This document shows positions 55,133 to 63,105 of a stretch of 64,000 nucleotides of DNA, in pieces. The translations under genes were made by a program, and so were the position numbers. The stretch comes from Pseudoalteromonas luteoviolacea S2607 (GTDB lineage Bacteria > Pseudomonadota > Gammaproteobacteria > Enterobacterales > Alteromonadaceae), in NCBI RefSeq assembly GCF_001625575.1, contig NZ_AUXV01000056.1, forward strand, positions 558,001-622,000, given 5' to 3'. Below the pieces are notes generated by a model. That model made no database searches and was not told the DNA's origin. It saw only the letters and a list, made by a program, of their open reading frames with translations. How positions within the stretch are numbered: the stretch's first letter is position 1; every line of letters begins with the position of its first letter.

Positions 55133-58100
55133 ATGGTTAACTCAGCCCGATTCAATCTACTATCGACATTAAGATCTAAACTTATTGCAGCTTTTTCTGC
55201 CGTTATGGTCACCCTGGCTATTATCGGTTTAATTTCTTTCTTTGCTTTAAAAACCGCTTCAGATGGTTTTAAGGACTACCGTGAACTTGCTCGCGATAGC
55301 AACCTCGCAGGTATTTTGCAGTCAAATATGCTAATGGTTCGCATGAATGTGAAAGACTTTCTGCTCACTGGTAGTGATAAAGACATACAGCAGTATAGCC
55401 AGTACTTTACACAAGTAGAAAAGTTACTAGACGATGCCAAGCGTGAAATTAATAAGCCCGAACGTGCCGCAATGATAGTAGAGCTTAATAAAGAAATTAC
55501 TCAGTACAATCAAACATTTGAAGTTATCAAAGCCTACCGAGTACAAAGGGATGAGATCGTGAATGGGCAACTTAACGTGCTTGGCCCACAAATGGAGCGT
55601 GAATTAACCAAGCTCATGTATAACGCCTCTGAAAGTAATGACACTCAACTCGCCTACCTAACAGGTGTTGCGATGAGAAACCTGCTGTTAGCGCGCTTGT
55701 ATGTAATAAAGTATCTCGAGAGCAACGATGAGAGTGCAGATCAAAGAGTCAGACAAGAATTCTCTCAATTTGAACAACAAATGGACAAGATCGAGCTCTT
55801 GACCACCTCTAATGCAAGTAAGCAAATGATTGACCAAATCAGGTCAATGGAGTCTGAGTACAAACAAGCATACCAAAGCGTCCATGATATTATCGTAGAC
55901 CGAAATGACAAAGTGACTAATACGCTAGATGTGATTGGGCCGCAGTTCGCCAAATTGGTTGATGACCTAAAGCTATCTGTTAAAGCTGATCAAGATACAC
56001 TCGGCCCAAGGTTAAAATCAGATAACGAATATGCCATTAACAAAATACTCGTGACCTTTGCAATCGCACTAATTTTAAGTGGTTGCGTGGTGTTTATTTT
56101 AACACGCACTGTAATGGCACAATTGGGTAAAGACCCTAATGAGTTAGAACAAATTGCAATGGCAATCGCGCGTGGTGATTTAGACCAAAAATATGACGAG
56201 AACAAACCTAAAGGGGTGTTCAAATCTATGCTCTCGATGCGTGATAGCCTGCGTCAAGGTCGTGAAAAAGAGCGCGAAGAAAAGCGAATTGCAAGTTCAA
56301 ATGCGCGAATTAAAAGTGCTCTGGACAATGCCAGTGCTTGCGTCATGATAGCCAATAGAGATGGCAAAGTGACTTATCTCAATGATGCCATCAACACAAT
56401 GTTTAAAGCGGCTAGCCAAGATATCTGTGCCTTAAACCCGAGTTTCGACTATACCAAAATTATTAATGCCCCATTAAGCACTCAACTGCCTTCATTTGCC
56501 GATATAGAAACACAACTTCAACAATTAACTGAAGCTTTTGAAGGCGAATTCGAAATAGCCGGGAGAACCTTTGCATTAGTTGCAAGCCCTGTAGTTGTTG
56601 ATGGTCAAACCGTCGGATTGGTATATGAGTGGGAAGACAAGACAGAATGGCTATCAAACGAGCGAGAAAAGGCCCGAGTCGCCTCTGAAAATGCGCGTGT
56701 TAAATACGCTCTAGACGGTTCATCAGGGCAAGTAATGATAACCGATGATAAATACCAAGTGATTTATTTAAACGCTGCTTTAGAACAAATGTTTGTTACT
56801 GCAAGCGCAGATATCACCAAGGCCTTACCTGAGTTTAACCCAGTTGAGGTTAAGAACCAGCCCCTTACTCATTATTTTGACCACTTTTCACAACATTTAG
56901 TCGAGTATGATCAATTAACAGCCAGCCACGAGAGTGAGTTTGTGATTGCAGGCAGAACCTTTTCGATTGTTGCCAGCCCTGTAAATGTCGAAGGAAAACG
57001 GGTGGGCACAGTTATCGAGTGGCAAGATAAAACGCAATGGCTAGCACTTGAAAAAGAGAAGTCGCGTGTGGCATCTGAAAATGCACGAGTAAAGTATGCA
57101 TTGGACAGTGTATCTGGCAATGTCATGATCGCTGACCCTGAATTAAATGTCATTTATGCAAATAACGCATTACAAGACATGATGGAAGCGTCAGAGCGTG
57201 ATATCCGTGAGCACGTAGGCCACTTTAGCGCGAATGAATTGATTGGTTTTGGCATACAAGATTTTTATCTTGAGCCTGACCAGCAGAAGCTTGTATTTGA
57301 AAACTTGCAAAATACCCACCGAAGCGTGGAGCATATTGGTGACAAAGTATTCGCGCTAACAGCCAATCCAATTGAAGTAGATGGCCAGCGTATCGGCACT
57401 GTACTTGAATGGGTTGACCGCACCGCTGAAGTCAATATTGAAAAAGAGATAGATCAAATAGTACAAGCCGCTTCAAAAGGCGATCTAAGTAAAAAGATTG
57501 ACCCATCTGGTAAGTCTGGGTTCTTTGGAAATCTAAGCCAAGGGTTAAATGGCCTTTTAGATACGGTTGAAGTCGCCCTAGATGATGTCATGCAGATGCT
57601 TGGTTCACTGGCACATGGGGATCTATCTAAGCGGATCACCAATGATTATCAAGGCAAGTTTGGAAAACTCAAAGAAGATACGAACGCCACCGCAGATAAG
57701 CTTACAGAAATTATTTCAAGCATACGCACATCAGCAGGCAGTATTTCACAAAGCGCAAACGAAATTGCGCAAGGCAACATGGACCTGAGTCAACGTACGG
57801 AAGAACAGGCATCAAGCCTTGAAGAAACTTCAGCGAGTATGGATGCCATGACAGATAGTGTAAAACAAGGGAGTAAGCGCGCCGAAAGTGCCAGTGAATT
57901 GTCGATGGAAGCTGAGCAACGCGCCGAGCAAGGTGGACAAGTTGTTAATTTAGCAGTGACAGCGATGAAAGAAATCAGTGACTCAAGTAAAGAAATCTCA
58001 GAAATTATTGGTGTTATTGATGAAATTGCATTCCAGACTAACTTATTGGCGCTCAACGCTGCTGTGGAAGCCGCCAGAGCCGGTGAGCAAGGAAGAGGAT

Positions 58101-58510
58101 TTGCTGTCGTGGCAGGTGAAGTAAGAAACCTTGCACAGCGATCATCTGAGGCCGCCAAGGAGATCAAAGAGCTTATTCGTGATAGCCAAACAAAGGTGGA
58201 AGAAGGCACGTCTTTAGTTAATAAGTCTGGTGATACCTTGTTAGAAATAGTCGAGTCTACTTCCAAAGTTCGCGCGATGATGCAAGAGCTTGCAGAGTCT
58301 GCTAGACAGCAATCTGAAGGCATAGTGCAAGTAAACAGCGCTGTAACTCAAATGGATGAAATGACACAGCAAAACGCGGCCTTAGTCGAAGAGGCATCCG
58401 CTGCTGGGCAGTCCATGGCGGACCAAGCGCTTAACATGAATAAAACCATGGACTTTTTTACACTAGAGAACACCCCTTCAGGAACAGGGCTAGCTAACAT
58501 AGCCTATTAG
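55133..58510 (+). CDS. Large methyl-accepting chemotaxis protein with three tandem PAS-like units
   Basis: A 1125-residue chemoreceptor. TM1 at about 14-40, a long helical periplasmic part (about 40-300), TM2 (about 300-325) and HAMP (about 326-385). Then three cytoplasmic PAS-like units beginning near residues 393, 519 and 648, each opening with a repeated NARxKxALD helix and VMIA/VMIT strand, and the first two ending in a near-identical VGL/VGT-x-x-EW(E/Q)DKT-W linker. A further HAMP-like segment (about 775-850) leads to the signalling domain, with tip IDEIAFQTNLLALNAAVEAARAGEQG. AAGGGA lies nine bases before the ATG. It could sense redox state, small ligands or heme through the PAS units; cofactor residues were not identified. 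Confidence 0.92.
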   Translation: MVNSARFNLLSTLRSKLIAAFSAVMVTLAIIGLISFFALKTASDGFKDYRELARDSNLAGILQSNMLMVRMNVKDFLLTGSDKDIQQYSQYFTQVEKLLDDAKREINKPERAAMIVELNKEITQYNQTFEVIKAYRVQRDEIVNGQLNVLGPQMERELTKLMYNASESNDTQLAYLTGVAMRNLLLARLYVIKYLESNDESADQRVRQEFSQFEQQMDKIELLTTSNASKQMIDQIRSMESEYKQAYQSVHDIIVDRNDKVTNTLDVIGPQFAKLVDDLKLSVKADQDTLGPRLKSDNEYAINKILVTFAIALILSGCVVFILTRTVMAQLGKDPNELEQIAMAIARGDLDQKYDENKPKGVFKSMLSMRDSLRQGREKEREEKRIASSNARIKSALDNASACVMIANRDGKVTYLNDAINTMFKAASQDICALNPSFDYTKIINAPLSTQLPSFADIETQLQQLTEAFEGEFEIAGRTFALVASPVVVDGQTVGLVYEWEDKTEWLSNEREKARVASENARVKYALDGSSGQVMITDDKYQVIYLNAALEQMFVTASADITKALPEFNPVEVKNQPLTHYFDHFSQHLVEYDQLTASHESEFVIAGRTFSIVASPVNVEGKRVGTVIEWQDKTQWLALEKEKSRVASENARVKYALDSVSGNVMIADPELNVIYANNALQDMMEASERDIREHVGHFSANELIGFGIQDFYLEPDQQKLVFENLQNTHRSVEHIGDKVFALTANPIEVDGQRIGTVLEWVDRTAEVNIEKEIDQIVQAASKGDLSKKIDPSGKSGFFGNLSQGLNGLLDTVEVALDDVMQMLGSLAHGDLSKRITNDYQGKFGKLKEDTNATADKLTEIISSIRTSAGSISQSANEIAQGNMDLSQRTEEQASSLEETSASMDAMTDSVKQGSKRAESASELSMEAEQRAEQGGQVVNLAVTAMKEISDSSKEISEIIGVIDEIAFQTNLLALNAAVEAARAGEQGRGFAVVAGEVRNLAQRSSEAAKEIKELIRDSQTKVEEGTSLVNKSGDTLLEIVESTSKVRAMMQELAESARQQSEGIVQVNSAVTQMDEMTQQNAALVEEASAAGQSMADQALNMNKTMDFFTLENTPSGTGLANIAY

Positions 58511-58518
58511 TTCAATTG

Positions 58519-58543
58519 CCCGCGGCCACGTTTGCGCTGCGGG
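58519..58543 (+). terminator. Possible terminator after the large chemoreceptor gene
   Basis: An 8-bp GC stem with one wobble (CCCGCGGC / GCTGCGGG), nine bases past the stop; the tail TACTTATT is only partly T-rich. Confidence 0.5.
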
Positions 58544-58734
58544 TACTTATTGTAAAACTATGATTACTCTCCTAACGTCAATATCAAACTATTGAGTATT
58601 GACCTGTCTACAGCTTTATAGTCTAAAGTCAATCAATAGTGTACCTTCGATGAGAAACGGGGGCCTTAACCTAGGTATGCATCTAATGTTACTTAACTTT
58701 TAGCCCTACTCTACCCCGAAATGGTGTGCTTGGT

Positions 58735-59904
58735 ATGTACAAAATATCTGAACTCGCTAAACAGGTTGGAATGTCCAGAACCGCCTTACTGTATTACGAG
58801 AAACAACAACTTATATCAGGTCAACGGCTCGAGAATGGATATCGTATTTATACCCAGAAAGACGTACAGCGGGTACGGTTAATCCAACAATTACTTGCCG
58901 GCGGCTTAACCCTAAAAGAATGCAAAGCATGTCTTGAAACAAAGTTAGACAGGGCCATTCTAAAAAATCGCCTTGACGCACTTGATAGAGAAATTGAACA
59001 AAAACAGAGTTCGCGAAACTTGCTTGCAGCGCTGTTAGGTGAAGGGGAATTAAAGACATGGCATGAAAAGCTAAACAAAGTTGCACCAGACATACACATT
59101 GATTGGTTAATAAACCAAGGTTTTGAAGAAAAAGAGGCATTGCGCCTGAAGTGGTTATCAAAAGACATGAATGAACATGACAAATATATGGCTGATTTTA
59201 TGCGTGTTTTCCAAGGCCTTGCGCGTTGGGGCCCTGGAAGTGAAGAAGATACATTAAAGGCCCTTCAACACGTGCCAAAACCAGTACGAAAAATTTTAGA
59301 AATCGGCTGTGGTAAAGGTCAAGCGACTCGAGTCCTAGCACAAAATTGTCAAGCCCATATTACCGCGATAGACAACGAACAATCAGCTCTCGATGCCGTA
59401 TCGGAAGTTTTTGCATCGATAAACAAGACGGACTGGCTAACAACAAACTGCATCAGCATGACGGATCTGGATTACCCCAGAGCGTATTTTGATCTGATCT
59501 GGTCGGAAGGTAGCGCTTATATTATGGGTGTAGAAAACGCCCTACGCCGCTGGCGACCTCTTTTAGTTAAATCAGGCACCTTAGTATTCAGCGATTTAGT
59601 ATGGCAAACCGATACTCCCAGTGGCAAATCGATAACCTTCTGGCAAAAAGAGTATCCAGATATGCAAACTCTTTCTGAAAGACTCAATCAGATCCAAAAC
59701 ATCGGGTTTAAGTTAGTGAGTGACTTTCCACTAAGTACTAAAGCAGCTGAAAATTATTATGAGCCTTTACGAAAACGCGTAAAAGCGCTCAATGCTAATG
59801 GTTTGAACGTCAAAGCTTATGACGATATTGAACATGAAATTGATATTTGCACACGTTATGCAAATGAATTTGGGTATCACATGTTTGTGCTGCAAAAGCT
59901 TTAG
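58735..59904 (+). CDS. MerR regulator fused to a SAM-dependent methyltransferase
   Basis: A 389-residue fusion. Residues 1-70 are a MerR winged helix (MYKISELAKQVGMSRTALLYYEKQQLI and NGYRIYTQKDVQRV). A dimerisation coiled coil follows (about 75-110). From about 185 comes a class I methyltransferase domain with motif I LEIGCGKGQATRVL and the downstream acidic IDNEQSALDAV. The DLIWSEGSAYIMG segment is a typical motif IV region. No Shine-Dalgarno sequence is visible before either this ATG or the GTG nine bases before it. Such fusions may couple methylation of a toxic compound to its own gene control. The ligand is unknown. Confidence 0.85.
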   Translation: MYKISELAKQVGMSRTALLYYEKQQLISGQRLENGYRIYTQKDVQRVRLIQQLLAGGLTLKECKACLETKLDRAILKNRLDALDREIEQKQSSRNLLAALLGEGELKTWHEKLNKVAPDIHIDWLINQGFEEKEALRLKWLSKDMNEHDKYMADFMRVFQGLARWGPGSEEDTLKALQHVPKPVRKILEIGCGKGQATRVLAQNCQAHITAIDNEQSALDAVSEVFASINKTDWLTTNCISMTDLDYPRAYFDLIWSEGSAYIMGVENALRRWRPLLVKSGTLVFSDLVWQTDTPSGKSITFWQKEYPDMQTLSERLNQIQNIGFKLVSDFPLSTKAAENYYEPLRKRVKALNANGLNVKAYDDIEHEIDICTRYANEFGYHMFVLQKL

Positions 59905-60136
59905 CTTTGCTCGATAACACATTCTGGTGCGCCATGGTTGAGCCAGTATAAATGCTTTCACGTAACATACAAAGCTATAGGCATGCGTCTGGCGCTCGTT
60001 TACAATCACTCCATGTTAAAAGATTCGCCAAAAACCCGGCTAAACTTTGCCATTAGGTAACCTTATGAGAGAATTTATAAAATAGAATGTTAACATAAGT
60101 AACAATGCCATTTAAAAAGTCACACATGTATCGATT

Positions 60137-60670
60137 ATGAAGACTGTAAAGCTCTTATCCTTAGTTATTATCTCTCTCCTATTCGTACTGGCATTTTTTC
60201 ACCAAAAGGTCATCTCTTTAACTCTCTTACCACAATATATTGAGTGGGCCCACACCATTGAAAGCCAAGGTCTTGAGGTGGGAACTGGGCTATCTAAGCG
60301 AGAACTAGCACTTGCGAAAGAGATAGGTATCAAGCACCCGGAAAAAGTCAAAATTGTGTACGTCGAAGAAGTGCCTTTTCCCTATGAAAACTTTGCTCTA
60401 AAAACACTTGGCGAAGCGCTGGGGTTTATAGGAGAAGGGATAGTTAATAATGCACAAGTATTTGGTTACACGATATATGTTAGAAATGGCTTTGATTTAA
60501 ATAAACCTAAATTCGCTCATGAGCTTGTTCATGTATTACAAATGGAAAGAATGGGGATGCACAATGTCGTAACTCAGCATTTTTCTAATCTTGCTGAGTA
60601 TGGATATAACAGCGCCCCTTTGGAAGTGGAAGCGTTTGAGGCTAATAAAAAATACAGCCAAGATTGGTAA
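60137..60670 (+). CDS. Membrane-anchored HEXXH protein, putative metallopeptidase
   Basis: A 177-residue protein with one N-terminal hydrophobic anchor (about 5-22). The zinc motif HELVH is at residues 128-132 in KFAHELVHVLQMERMG, and a possible third ligand Glu lies in NSAPLEVEAFEANKK, about 30 residues later. This resembles DUF4157-like gluzincins, which are often annotated hypothetical. The catalytic part faces the periplasm if the anchor is uncleaved. A monocistronic gene; function unknown. Confidence 0.68.
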   Translation: MKTVKLLSLVIISLLFVLAFFHQKVISLTLLPQYIEWAHTIESQGLEVGTGLSKRELALAKEIGIKHPEKVKIVYVEEVPFPYENFALKTLGEALGFIGEGIVNNAQVFGYTIYVRNGFDLNKPKFAHELVHVLQMERMGMHNVVTQHFSNLAEYGYNSAPLEVEAFEANKKYSQDW

Positions 60671-60795
60671 GTTGATTGAATCCGCCAAACACCATGAGCA
60701 CGGTACTTACGGAGTTAGCACACTGCGACCGCGCCAGCTAAAAAGGCATAATTTACAGTAAACAAGACTCGCTTATGCACAAGGAGTATCACCAA

Positions 60796-61005
60796 ATGAA
60801 AATGTTACTAACAAGAAATGTGATGAGGATTTTAGCCATATTTCTTGCTTTCCCATTTTGGGTAATTACGACGGTTATGCTATTCATCATTACGATTGGA
60901 GAATATAAGGGCGCATATGCTTGGGCACTTGCAACGGGCTCATTTATTGGTGCTCTAAGCCTCTCTTATATCGCTGTAACAGGCCACGCCAAAAACCCTC
61001 TTTGA
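60796..61005 (+). CDS. Small two-helix membrane protein
   Basis: A 69-residue protein not recognised as a named family. It has two hydrophobic segments (about 10-32 and 42-60) separated by a short loop with GEYKGAY. The AAGGAG nine bases before the ATG supports this start; a frame start 21 bases upstream would lie before that ribosome site. Convergent with the DoxX gene. Confidence 0.6.
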   Translation: MKMLLTRNVMRILAIFLAFPFWVITTVMLFIITIGEYKGAYAWALATGSFIGALSLSYIAVTGHAKNPL

Positions 61006-61117
61006 ATGACCTGTCTTTATTTTAAAGCTGGCATAGAACCCTTGTGCCCGAACACCGTATACCGAGGTATACCAAATTGACGACAATATTTTGTAGTGGC
61101 CTATTTTTGACAGCAAG

Positions 61118-61549
61118 TTAATCCTTGTTCACCTTACTCTTTACCGCTTGTTGAGATACACCAATCTGGGTTATTAACAAGGCGGCACCTATCAGTGCAA
61201 ACCCTTTAAGAAAATGCGCCTGCTGCAAAGCACGTACAACTTCGAGTTCTGCGTACAGCATCTCGTACCCATGGACAACAAGCGTCACTGGAAGTAAAAA
61301 AAGTACTAACAACCACCCACCAAGTCGAGCTTTCCAATTGAATAAAATCATCAGGGCACCTGCCAATTCGACAATTCCAGAGACCCAAATTAAAGTGACT
61401 TTATAAGGAACTACTTGCGGCATCAGGTCCAAGTAATAAGGCACATTCGTAAAGTGAGTAATACCAGATAACAAAAATAGTGACGTAAAAAGAAAACGGG
61501 CGAAAGTATTAATTGATATATGCTGGGGCAATCGATTTTCTTCAAACAT
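61118..61549 (-). CDS. DoxX family membrane protein of the Rrf2 unit
   Basis: A 143-residue four-helix membrane protein. ARFLFTSLFLLSGITHFTNVPYYLDLMPQVVPY and GIVELAGALMILFNWKARLGGWLL mark it as DoxX/DoxD-like. It follows the Rrf2 regulator by 68 bases on the same strand, so the regulator probably controls it. DoxX partners of Rrf2 regulators are thought to serve electrophile or nitrosative stress; that role is inferred. AGGAAC precedes the start. Confidence 0.82.
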   Translation of the reverse strand: MFEENRLPQHISINTFARFLFTSLFLLSGITHFTNVPYYLDLMPQVVPYKVTLIWVSGIVELAGALMILFNWKARLGGWLLVLFLLPVTLVVHGYEMLYAELEVVRALQQAHFLKGFALIGAALLITQIGVSQQAVKSKVNKD

Positions 61550-61617
61550 TTAAATGTTCCTATACAATTCAAGCAAATTTATGGTTACCGAATTCAATGC
61601 TAAGTAAATGAATTTCA

Positions 61618-62115
61618 TTAAGAAGAGAAAGCAGCATTTTGCTCTATCCAAGCTTTAATTCGAGCTTTTCTTTGTTCACTGACATCTTGTGCTATCCCTG
61701 CCACTAACTCTGGCAGCTTTACATTGCTGAGCTCTTGCCTGAATTTATCTTCAGCATTTCGAAAAGACGCAGCAATTTTGCATGGCGTTATAACTTCATC
61801 TGAAGACGCACCGCATGGACCATTTTGCCTTACTTCTGTACAACGAAAGCTTCGAGTTGTTCCATCGATGGCCCCCGTTATGTCCCATAGCGATATGGTT
61901 TCAGGTAAGCGCGCTAATTTATACCCCCCCGCTACACCGCGTTTTGCCTTTACTATCCCAGCTCGACTCAGCAACTGCATCTGTTTCGCCAAGTATGGCG
62001 AAGGCACACCGATAAAGTCAGCCAACGTTTCCAAAGCCAATGCTGCATTCGCAGGTAACAAAGCTAACAGCGCGCACGTGTGCGCTGCCCACTCAACACC
62101 TTTTCCGATTTTCAT
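61618..62115 (-). CDS. Rrf2 family transcriptional regulator
   Basis: A 165-residue regulator with a winged helix (about 8-70, LADFIGVPSPYLAKQMQLLSRAG and RGVAGGYKLARL), followed by a dimerisation helix and three cysteines, Cys92, Cys101 and Cys112. This pattern (C-x8-C-x10-C) is near that used by IscR/NsrR-type regulators to bind an Fe-S cluster, so redox or nitric-oxide sensing is possible. Upstream are two nearly identical 25-base inverted-repeat sites, fitting autoregulation of the regulator-DoxX operon. Confidence 0.88.
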   Translation of the reverse strand: MKIGKGVEWAAHTCALLALLPANAALALETLADFIGVPSPYLAKQMQLLSRAGIVKAKRGVAGGYKLARLPETISLWDITGAIDGTTRSFRCTEVRQNGPCGASSDEVITPCKIAASFRNAEDKFRQELSNVKLPELVAGIAQDVSEQRKARIKAWIEQNAAFSS

Positions 62116-62132
62116 AAGATAAAGCCTCTTAA

Positions 62133-62157
62133 ATTACGGACAAAATATATCTGTAAT
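62133..62157. promoter_or_regulatory. Rrf2 operator, site A
   Basis: An inverted repeat ATTACGGA - nine AT-rich bases - TCTGTAAT begins 18 bases before the Rrf2 start codon. It shares both arms and the spacing with site B, so the pair is unlikely to be chance. Confidence 0.75.
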
Positions 62158-62177
62158 AAAAATCACCGTCAACAATT

Positions 62178-62202
62178 ATTACGGATATTTTTTATCTGTA
62201 AT
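62178..62202. promoter_or_regulatory. Rrf2 operator, site B
   Basis: A second copy with the arms ATTACGGA and TCTGTAAT and the same nine-base spacer, exactly 45 bases from site A. That distance is near four helical turns, so both sites would lie on roughly the same face of the DNA. Confidence 0.75.
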
Positions 62203-62378
62203 TAAATGGGGCCATTTTCGTTTGCCGATGTTGTTTCTGACACTTAGCCAATTAGTCAGAAAAATCAAATAACTCTCCCCTGCGTGGGATAAATGAGTAC
62301 TGACTTAACTCCACAAAAGCAATAAAATAGTAGTCAGAACAGAGATTTTTAAAGAATTGATGCAAAAGGAAAAGAGTA

Positions 62379-63053
62379 ATGGAGTTAAAGAAAACTGCAC
62401 TGAGGGCGTCTGTAGGTTTTTTATTGTTCAGCGCATTGTTCGCAATGTATGTCGTTTTGGTAGGTCAATTTGGCCAGTTTGAAATTAACGTGTTGCTAAG
62501 CACATTATCAATTTCAATCGCCAGTATGTGTGCTATGGCCTGCGCCGCATATATCGAAAAAACAACCTCTAAGACAATTGGCTCTCTGGGTATGGGTCTG
62601 TCAGCATTCAGCCTAATATTGATGCTGTTATTAATATGGGACCTACTCAATCATGACTCCTACTGGCTACTGAGCTGGTCATCATTCGTTGTCGCGTTTG
62701 CGATAGCCCATGCTTTATTGTTAAATTTACCCCCATTATCGACAAACCACATGTGGTTGCGCTTGCTTGCTAACGGATCAATAGCCTTACTTGCCGCATT
62801 GGTCGTCTTTCTTATTTGGCAGCATGATGTTGCAAGCGATGCCTACTTTAGGGTAATGGTGGTTGATGGAATTGCAATAGCCCTGGTGACGTTACTCATT
62901 CCAATATTTTCAAAATTAGACCATAAAACAAACACCGAGACGCAAAAAACCTTTGATGTCGCACAAAGCATTCATCTAACGCATCTAAAAGATGATATTT
63001 ATATAGACGAGGATGGCGCCCAATATAAGCTACAACGTCTAAAAACTAATTGA
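62379..63053 (+). CDS. Hypothetical six-helix membrane protein
   Basis: A 224-residue protein with about six hydrophobic segments (about 10-30, 35-55, 68-88, 98-115, 130-147 and 157-178). It ends in a cytoplasmic tail of about 40 residues with IYIDEDGAQYKLQRLKTN, an acidic, lysine-containing end. AAGGA lies nine bases before the ATG. No family recognised. Convergent with the truncated dehydrogenase gene, with a palindrome between. Confidence 0.7.
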   Translation: MELKKTALRASVGFLLFSALFAMYVVLVGQFGQFEINVLLSTLSISIASMCAMACAAYIEKTTSKTIGSLGMGLSAFSLILMLLLIWDLLNHDSYWLLSWSSFVVAFAIAHALLLNLPPLSTNHMWLRLLANGSIALLAALVVFLIWQHDVASDAYFRVMVVDGIAIALVTLLIPIFSKLDHKTNTETQKTFDVAQSIHLTHLKDDIYIDEDGAQYKLQRLKTN

Positions 63054-63075
63054 TGCTGCAATCAAAATAAGCCGA

Positions 63076-63091
63076 GCGGCCATATGGCCGC
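63076..63091. terminator. Palindrome between convergent genes
   Basis: GCGGCCATATGGCCGC is a perfect 16-base palindrome between two convergent stop codons, 23 and 15 bases from them. It could fold into a short bidirectional terminator hairpin, though no T tract follows. Confidence 0.5.
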
Positions 63092-63105
63092 CTACCTAAT
63101 ACTGA

